Assembly: GCA_021107375.1 (NCBI GenBank)
Contig: JAIOSY010000188.1
Span: forward strand, 1 to 8,159
Direction of reading: 5' to 3'
DNA from: Sulfurimonas sp.
GTDB taxonomy: Bacteria; Campylobacterota; Campylobacteria; Campylobacterales; Sulfurimonadaceae
DNA length: 8,159 nucleotides
Made by a program: the position numbers and the translations under genes. Shown one piece after another: positions 6,205-8,159 of this stretch. The notes beneath the pieces were generated by a model. That model did not search any database, had not been told where the DNA came from, and saw only the letters and a list, made by a program, of their open reading frames with translations. How positions within the stretch are numbered: the stretch's first letter is position 1; the number at the start of each line of letters is the position of its first letter.

Positions 6205-7872
6205 GTGCTTAAATTTTTTACATCTGATGATACCTGCTCTATTATATTGGAGATGCCATTAACAAGCGATGATTCTGAACTTTTAAAGTCTTTGTTTAAT
6301 GGAAAATATATATCTTGGCATGTGGAGTTTGGTAGAATTTATAATGTAGATTCAAGTATTGTAAATATTTTATATGAAGAGATATTTATTAATTTAAAAA
6401 ATATCTCTATAGCTACACATAGTAGTAAGTTAAATCGTTATTTTAATAAACTTGGATTTAAAGCAAAGTTTGAATCTTTAATAAAATATGATGTTATAAA
6501 TCTTGATGAGATAGAGTTGGTGTTGATTGGCGGTAGTGCTGATTCATCTAATAAAATTATAGAGATAATTAAAAATATAACTCTTAAAAATATAACTCTT
6601 GTTATTGTTCAACATGTTGAATCTGATAGAGTTGGAATTTTTGATACGATTTTACAAGGATATACAAATTATAAAGTTAGTTATGCTAGAGATTTACAAA
6701 AAATTCAAAAAAACTCTATTTATATTGCACCAAATAACAAACATTTAAAAGTAGAAAATGGTTTTTTTTCTTTATCTGATGATGAAAAATATAATTATTC
6801 TAAACCTTCTATATCTATTAGTTATGAGTCATTTTCTGCATTTTATAAAAATAAATTACTTGTTATTCAAGAGTGTGGATATGTTAGTGATGGGGTAGAT
6901 AAATTAGAATATTTAAAAGAAAATAACTCGAAATTGATTATTCAAGATATTGATGAGTGTGAAGCTAAGCCAATGGTGAAAAATGCATTAAATATCAATG
7001 TTCATAATTATATGTTTAATGTAAAAGATATGATAACTTATATAAATATCATAGATAACAAAGTAACTAAAGAGGTTTGGATAGAGTATTTACTTGATAA
7101 AATATATGAGATACATAATTATGACTTTAGACTTTATCATAGAGATATGTTAAATCGTCGTTTAAATATTTTTATGATTAAGCATGAGATTAAAAATATT
7201 AAAGATGCTGTAGCAATTATTTTATTTAATAAAAGTGCATTTAAAGGTTTTTTTTTAGAGATTTCTATAAATGTTACGGAACTATTTAGACACCCAAAAT
7301 CTTTGAAATATTTAGAAAAAATATTGTATGAAAATAGTAAACAGATGCATAATATAAAAGTATGGAGTGCAGGTTGTAGTAGTGGAGAAGAGACTTACTC
7401 TGTAGCTATTTTATTGGATACTTTGGGATTATTGGATAAGTCAATTATTTATGCAACAGATTTTAACAGTGTAGTTCTTGAAGAAGCAAAAAATGCTTTA
7501 TACTCCAAAGAGACTTATACTTTAGCAAAAAAAAATTTTTCTGAAATGGAATTAAATGTTAATTTATGTAGTTATTTTATTAAAAATAATAATTATGTAA
7601 CTATTAACGATAAAATAAAGAAAAAAACTCTCTTCTTTGAACATAATCTTGTTGAAGATAGTTCTTTTAATGAATTTAATATTATAATATGCAGGAATGT
7701 AATTATATATTTTAACGACGATTTACAACAAAAAGTTTTTCAGTTATTTTATGAATCTTTAAAATTTGGTGGGTATTTAGTTTTAGGTGAGAGTGAGTTT
7801 GTACATTCACTCTTTATAGATAAGTTTAAGCGATGTAGTGATAACTCTAAAATATTTAAGAAAGTAGCGTAA
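6205..7872 (+). CDS. STAS-like / CheB methylesterase / CheR methyltransferase fusion protein
   Basis: This 555-residue soluble protein has three parts. Residues 1-90 resemble a STAS fold, with V-D-S-S at 48-51 where SpoIIAA has its phosphorylated D-S-S motif. Residues 103-262 are CheB-like, with the triad as S111 (in I-G-G-S), H137 (V-Q-H) and D229 (S-D-G); the Ser-His distance of 26 equals that of enterobacterial CheB, but no receiver domain is attached. Residues 290-555 are CheR: R-R-L at 318-320, N-V-T-E-L-F-R at 356-362, the SAM-binding G-C-S-S-G-E-E at 390-396, acidic D419, I-C-R-N-V at 495-499 and G-E-S-E at 528-531. CheR methylates and CheB demethylates receptor glutamates; no receptor, CheA or CheW is nearby. 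The GTG start abuts the kinase stop codon. The next in-frame ATG (6253) has GGAG touching it and would remove the first strand of the STAS-like part, so GTG is preferred. Confidence 0.88.
   Translation: MLKFFTSDDTCSIILEMPLTSDDSELLKSLFNGKYISWHVEFGRIYNVDSSIVNILYEEIFINLKNISIATHSSKLNRYFNKLGFKAKFESLIKYDVINLDEIELVLIGGSADSSNKIIEIIKNITLKNITLVIVQHVESDRVGIFDTILQGYTNYKVSYARDLQKIQKNSIYIAPNNKHLKVENGFFSLSDDEKYNYSKPSISISYESFSAFYKNKLLVIQECGYVSDGVDKLEYLKENNSKLIIQDIDECEAKPMVKNALNINVHNYMFNVKDMITYINIIDNKVTKEVWIEYLLDKIYEIHNYDFRLYHRDMLNRRLNIFMIKHEIKNIKDAVAIILFNKSAFKGFFLEISINVTELFRHPKSLKYLEKILYENSKQMHNIKVWSAGCSSGEETYSVAILLDTLGLLDKSIIYATDFNSVVLEEAKNALYSKETYTLAKKNFSEMELNVNLCSYFIKNNNYVTINDKIKKKTLFFEHNLVEDSSFNEFNIIICRNVIIYFNDDLQQKVFQLFYESLKFGGYLVLGESEFVHSLFIDKFKRCSDNSKIFKKVA
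6315..6324 (+). repeat. Dispersed 10-mer TTGGCATGTG, copy inside the STAS/CheB/CheR gene
   Basis: This exact copy encodes Trp-His-Val (residues 38-40) in the STAS-like part. With its left flank it repeats 15 bases of the intergenic copy at 1684. Confidence 0.6.
6571..6600 (+). repeat. Perfect tandem duplication of 15 bp in the CheB part
   Basis: AAAAATATAACTCTT occurs twice head to tail (6571-6585 and 6586-6600), giving K-N-I-T-L twice at residues 123-132, in the helix-to-strand segment between catalytic S111 and H137. Perfect identity suggests a young slippage event, and the frame is kept. Confidence 0.9.
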
Positions 7873-8159
7873 TGAAAAAAACAATTCTTTATATTGATGA
7901 TATTAAAACAAACCTATTTACTCTTCAAAGTATTATAGAAAATTTGGCTGATGATTTGTATGATGTAGTTGTTGCTCAGTCCGCAATGGATGGATTAGAA
8001 GTATTGTTAAAGCAAAAAATTGATTTGATTTTACTTGACATAATGATGCCAGAGATAGATGGTTTTGAAGCTGCAAAGATGATAAAATCAAATAAAAAAA
8101 CAAAAAATATACCTGTTGTATTTTTAACAGCAAAAAACGATAATGAAACTATAGAAAAT
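7872..8159 (+). CDS. Response regulator receiver domain protein (5' part, runs off right edge)
   Basis: Ninety-six codons are visible. The ATG at 7872-7874 shares its A with the TAA stop of the CheB/CheR gene (TAATG), so translation is probably coupled; no strong Shine-Dalgarno is seen. The product is a CheY-like receiver: D9-D10 acidic pair in Y-I-D-D, phospho-acceptor Asp56 in L-L-D-I-M-M-P, D-G at 63-64, and T86 in F-L-T-A-K. The conserved Lys and any output domain lie beyond the edge, so it cannot be said whether this is a stand-alone CheY type or carries an effector such as HD-GYP, GGDEF or a kinase. Its position makes it a likely target of the hybrid kinase or a regulator of the CheB/CheR fusion (inference). 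Confidence 0.92.
   Translation, partial: MKKTILYIDDIKTNLFTLQSIIENLADDLYDVVVAQSAMDGLEVLLKQKIDLILLDIMMPEIDGFEAAKMIKSNKKTKNIPVVFLTAKNDNETIEN

Noticed and set aside
7933..8133. Minus-strand open frame at the right edge
   Set aside because: It is antisense to the response regulator, whose receiver motifs are unmistakable.

Overview
The window is AT-rich (roughly 30% G+C by eye). Its codon use, its AT-rich -10 type promoters and its protein style suggest a Campylobacterota bacterium (Sulfurimonas, Arcobacter or a relative). The genus cannot be fixed from this sequence, and natural history is inferred only. There is no sign of phage or IS elements.

Layout. Positions 1-1630 (minus strand) hold a two-gene drug-efflux operon: a lipoprotein periplasmic adaptor (458-1630), followed after 3 bases by the N-terminus of an HAE1/AcrB-type RND pump that runs off the left edge. 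A 133-bp divergent intergenic region (1631-1763) carries candidate promoters in both directions. From 1764 to the right edge, four plus-strand genes are packed with gaps of 1, 0 and -1 bases. They encode a secreted all-helical repeat protein of unknown function, a 1176-residue membrane hybrid histidine kinase (Cache-like sensor, five HAMP-type units, GAF, coiled coil, HisKA, HATPase, REC), a 555-residue STAS-like/CheB/CheR fusion, and a receiver-domain response regulator cut by the right edge.

How the genes may work together. The compact packing suggests one signalling operon. The periplasmic repeat protein could present a stimulus to, or restrain, the kinase sensor. The kinase would pass phosphate to its own REC and possibly to the downstream response regulator. 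The CheB and CheR activities could tune the pathway by carboxyl methylation although no chemoreceptor, CheA or CheW is visible. The kinase coiled coil carries Glu/Gln pairs in strict 7-residue register, as MCP methylation helices do, and is the obvious candidate substrate (inference).

Separately, the 10-mer TTGGCATGTG occurs four times exactly and once with one mismatch, in both orientations, across the efflux genes, the intergenic region, the kinase and the CheB/CheR gene. This is far above chance and is reminiscent of a dispersed genome-wide signal such as a DNA uptake sequence.
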